From contig CADAHH010000006.1 in the NCBI GenBank assembly GCA_902787685.1, positions 37,722 through 101,721 on the forward strand: a stretch of 64,000 nt of DNA. Reading direction: 5' to 3'. Below, piece by piece: positions 61,906 to 64,000 of this stretch. Both the position numbers and the translations under genes were made by a program. Below the pieces are notes generated by a model, which saw only the letters and a program-made list of their open reading frames with translations, was not told the DNA's origin and made no database searches. The first letter of the stretch is position 1; each line of letters begins with the position of its first letter. Source of the stretch: an uncultured Eubacteriales bacterium. GTDB lineage: Bacteria; Bacillota; Clostridia; TANB77; CAG-508.

Positions 61906-62944
61906 ATGAAGAATGAAATTTTACCAAGTGATTATAAAGATACATTAAATTTAATTATAAATAAAATAAAAATTGCACAACAAAATGCAGCAATATCAGC
62001 AAACTATTATCTTTTAAAACTATATTGGGATGTTGGAAATATAATAGTAGAGAAGAAAAATAGAGCAGACTGGGGAACTGGTGTTATAGAAAAATTATCA
62101 AGTGATTTAAGAAGTACATTTCCAAAAATGCAAGGATTTTCTGCAAGAAATTTAAGAAATATGAGACAACTCGTAGAAAATTATCCAGATGAAAAGATTA
62201 TAGAAACAACACTTTCACAAATAACTTGGTCTCACAATTTAGTATTGATGAATAAAGTAAAGAATATGGACGAAAGAAAATGGTATATTAGTAAATGTGT
62301 TGAAAATGGTTGGGCTAGAAGTGTTCTTATTCATCAAATAGAATATGGATTATATGAAAGAGCAACAACAGAGGAAAAAACACATAATTTTCCAAAAACA
62401 TTGCCACCAATTCAATCTGAATTAGCTGTTCAAACTTTAAAAGATCCATATTTATTTGATTTTTTAACATTAGCAGAAGATTATAAAGAAAAAGATATAG
62501 AAGATGAGTTAGTAAAGCATATAACAAAATTTTTATTAGAATTACGGAGCTGGATTTACTTTTGTGGGAAGGCAATACCATTTGGAAATTGGAGAGAAAG
62601 ATTATTATATTGATTTACTTTTCTATCATTTGAAATTAAGATGTTATGTAGTAATAGAACTTAAAAATACAGATTTTATGCCAGAATATGCAGGTAAATT
62701 AAATTTTTATTTATCAGCAGTTGATGATATATTAAAGACAGATGATGATAATCCATCAATAGGTATATTATTGTGCAAAGGAAAAGATAAAATAAGTGCA
62801 GAATACGCACTAAAAGATATTTCAAAACCAATAGGAATATCTGAATATAAACTAATTGAGTCTATTCCAGAAGACTTAAAATCAAATTTACCTACGATAG
62901 AGGAAATAGAAAAAGAAATAGAAGAAAAAATGTCAGATAAATAA
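61906..62944 (+). pseudogene. DUF1016 (YhcG-type) PDDEXK nuclease, frameshifted
   Basis: The first frame (61906-62613) holds the DUF1016 N-terminal winged-helix region (AISANYYLLKLYWDVGNIIV, FSARNLRNMRQLVENYP, NGWARSVLIHQIEYGLYERA) up to KFLLEL. One extra C at 62545 shifts the frame; beyond it the PDDEXK nuclease domain continues to 62944 (GRQYHLEIGEKDYYIDLLFY, VVIELKNTDFMPEYAGKLNF, YLSAVDDILKTDDD, ISKPIGISEY). Dropping that base restores the usual FLLELGAGFTFVGRQYHLE. Such nucleases are linked to mobile and defence DNA. The last stop base is the first base of a palindrome that also stands upstream of the gene. Confidence 0.85.
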
Positions 62945-62969
62945 ATTTGGCAACCGCGGTTGCCAAATT
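62944..62969. repeat. 26-bp perfect palindrome, right copy
   Basis: Identical to 61843-61868; overlaps the last base of the nuclease gene's stop codon. Confidence 0.95.
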
Positions 62970-62975
62970 AAAACA

Positions 62976-63018
62976 AAAATAACATTAGATTTATTGAAAA
63001 GTCTAGTGTTATTTTTTT
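62976..63018 (+). terminator. Rho-independent terminator behind the nuclease cassette
   Basis: AATAACATTAGA pairs with TCTAGTGTTATT, followed by TTTTT. Confidence 0.8.
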
Positions 63019-63132
63019 GCTGAAATTTTCTATCTACACACATCAAGATATAAAACTTATACTACTTCAATATAAAAAATCAAAATAAAGGCATTTTTGT
63101 GCAAAAGAAATTAAACGGAAGGAGGGTGTTAA

Positions 63133-63642
63133 ATGCAAAATTTAAATTTAAAAGGAATATGGATACCAATAGAAATATTAACAGATAAAAAATTAAGTGA
63201 TAAAGAAAAAACAATATATGCAATAATAATATATTTAAGCAAAGAAAACAATTATTGCTATTGTACCAATAAAACTATAAGCCAATTATTAAATATAACA
63301 ATAACACAAGTATCAAGATTAGTAAATTCATTAAAGGACAAGAATTATATAAATATTGAATTTATATACAAAGCAAATAGTAAGCAAGTAGAAATGAGAA
63401 AACTAATTCCAATACAAAAATATGAAGATACCTATTTACAAAAAGTACAATACCCTCCCCACAAAAATGTCAATACCCCTATTGATGAAAATGTTAAGGA
63501 TAATAAATATAATAATAAAAATATAAATAAATATAATGGCACAAAACAAAATTACAATAAGTCAAAGGCTAATTTTGAAGAAAGAGATTATACTGGCTAT
63601 GACTTTACAAAACTATATGCAAATGCAGATATTATTGCATAA
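63133..63642 (+). CDS. HTH replication-type protein of a mobile element
   Basis: 169 residues. LKGIWIPIEILTDKKLSDKE and TIYAIIIYLSKENNYCYCTN, then ISQLLNITITQVSRLVNSLK, form a winged HTH like that of plasmid/phage/ICE replisome-organiser and helix-turn-helix_36 proteins. The second half is Asn/Lys-rich and unstructured, ending YTGYDFTKLYANADIIA. GGAAGGAGGGTG precedes ATG 63133. AATGTAAAGTT repeats lie 270 bases downstream. Role in element replication is inferred. Confidence 0.65.
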   Translation: MQNLNLKGIWIPIEILTDKKLSDKEKTIYAIIIYLSKENNYCYCTNKTISQLLNITITQVSRLVNSLKDKNYINIEFIYKANSKQVEMRKLIPIQKYEDTYLQKVQYPPHKNVNTPIDENVKDNKYNNKNINKYNGTKQNYNKSKANFEERDYTGYDFTKLYANADIIA

Positions 63643-63664
63643 ATTATAGTATCTGCATATAGGA

Positions 63665-63709
63665 AAACAGCTATAAAAGTAAATAATGTTACTTTTATGG
63701 CTGTTTTTT
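63665..63709 (+). terminator. Rho-independent terminator
   Basis: AACAGCTATAAAAGTAA pairs (one G-T pair) with TTACTTTTATGGCTGTT and is followed by a T-run. Confidence 0.88.
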
Positions 63710-63909
63710 TAGTTAAAGTTGCCAGTGGCAATTTAAGACAGCTGTTCGAACAAAGTGAGTTACAGATGTCTTATGCAGAGGCTTTAACTAAAATCTAAAA
63801 AATACGAAGTAGTATTTTTTAGGCAAAAGGGTTGTAGGGAAAATAAAATTTCCCTGCCACAACTAACACTTTTAGCGATAGTGTTAAAAAAGTGTTGTAG
63901 TTGTGTTAC

Positions 63910-63989
63910 AATGTAAAGTTAAAAATAATGTAAAGTTGAATTATAAAAGTATTGAAATAACTCTGTTTTTTAAACTCTAACTTTACATT
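63910..63989. repeat. AATGTAAAGTT repeats at the window end
   Basis: Direct copies at 63910-63920 and 63927-63937 (17 bases apart) and an inverted copy at 63979-63989. They look like iterons or operator sites of the adjacent mobile element. The preceding 200 bases hold three further small hairpins (GTTGCCA/TGGCAA, CTAAAAAATAC/GTATTTTTTAG, GGGAAA/TTTCCC) and no gene. Confidence 0.5.
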
Positions 63990-64000
63990 ATTTATTTGAC

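Noticed and set aside
1-64000. DGR reverse transcriptase and template repeat within the window
   Set aside because: No YxDD-type reverse transcriptase ORF and no second copy of the 2250-2400 segment were found.

Overview
The window is AT-rich (roughly 30% G+C by eye). It carries a low-G+C Gram-positive (Bacillota, class Clostridia) core genome: PolC, FtsY, PriA-def-fmt, CarD, a cyclodeaminase next to FolD, tRNA-modification genes and spore-associated genes (SleB, a BofC-like protein, tiny Cys-rich membrane proteins). Several genes start with TTG and use strong AGGAGG-type ribosome sites. Pilin-like proteins with a GITLIALVVT start, together with very numerous intergenic palindromes, suggest an uncultured, probably gut-associated clostridial lineage. 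The sequence alone does not give a species.

Layout. 1-2.8 kb: the 3' end of polC, then a 2.5-kb cassette bounded by a 23-bp duplication of the polC end. It holds a prepilin-like protein whose G+C-rich 3' tail looks like the variable region of a diversity-generating retroelement (DGR) target, plus a possible accessory-gene remnant. 2.9-4.2 kb: rpsF-ssb-rpsR. 4.2-8.8 kb: an orphan antitoxin, an HD protein, topB, and a REP-associated transposase between inverted arrays of its presumed repeats. 9-16 kb: mutL with a degenerate endonuclease site, a three-gene HipA-like kinase group, typA. 16-22 kb: wobble-uridine modification genes trmR and trhP split by a frameshifted RelA/SpoT-like gene, then fchA-folD. 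22-34 kb: carD, priA-def-fmt, a DnaA-box cluster, lepA, two SPOUT methyltransferases, membrane proteins. 35-50 kb: htrA, ftsY, a UPF0182 protein, tyrS, SPFH/NfeD pair, murB-yvcK, debranching enzyme, holA. 50-60.8 kb: a candidate type I toxin-antitoxin locus, sleB, tRNA-Gln, an M23 peptidase, a short alaS, an S66 peptidase, a YefM/YoeB pair, recA, yqeK. 61-64 kb: accessory DNA, with a pilin-like gene cut off after its signal, TnpV, a DUF1016 nuclease gene between two identical 26-bp palindromes, and a replication-type HTH protein with direct repeats.

Genes that work together: rpsF-ssb-rpsR; trmR and trhP (tRNA U34 methoxylation); fchA and folD (one-carbon folate); def and fmt (formyl-Met cycle); murB and yvcK (cell wall); SPFH and NfeD (membrane organisation).

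Intergenic space is full of foldback elements. At least four families (called A to D/E here) recur with conserved internal motifs, while their pairing arms often differ between copies yet stay complementary within a copy. A second class of hairpins is bounded by GGGAC/GTCCC. Three genes appear to be broken by single-base insertions (about 2374, 17627, 62545), which may be real or assembly errors. The strongest candidates for undescribed biology are the par/Fst-like type I toxin-antitoxin locus at 50.04-50.36 kb, the pilin-anchored DGR-type target at 0.6-2.4 kb, and the copy-specific-arm foldback families.
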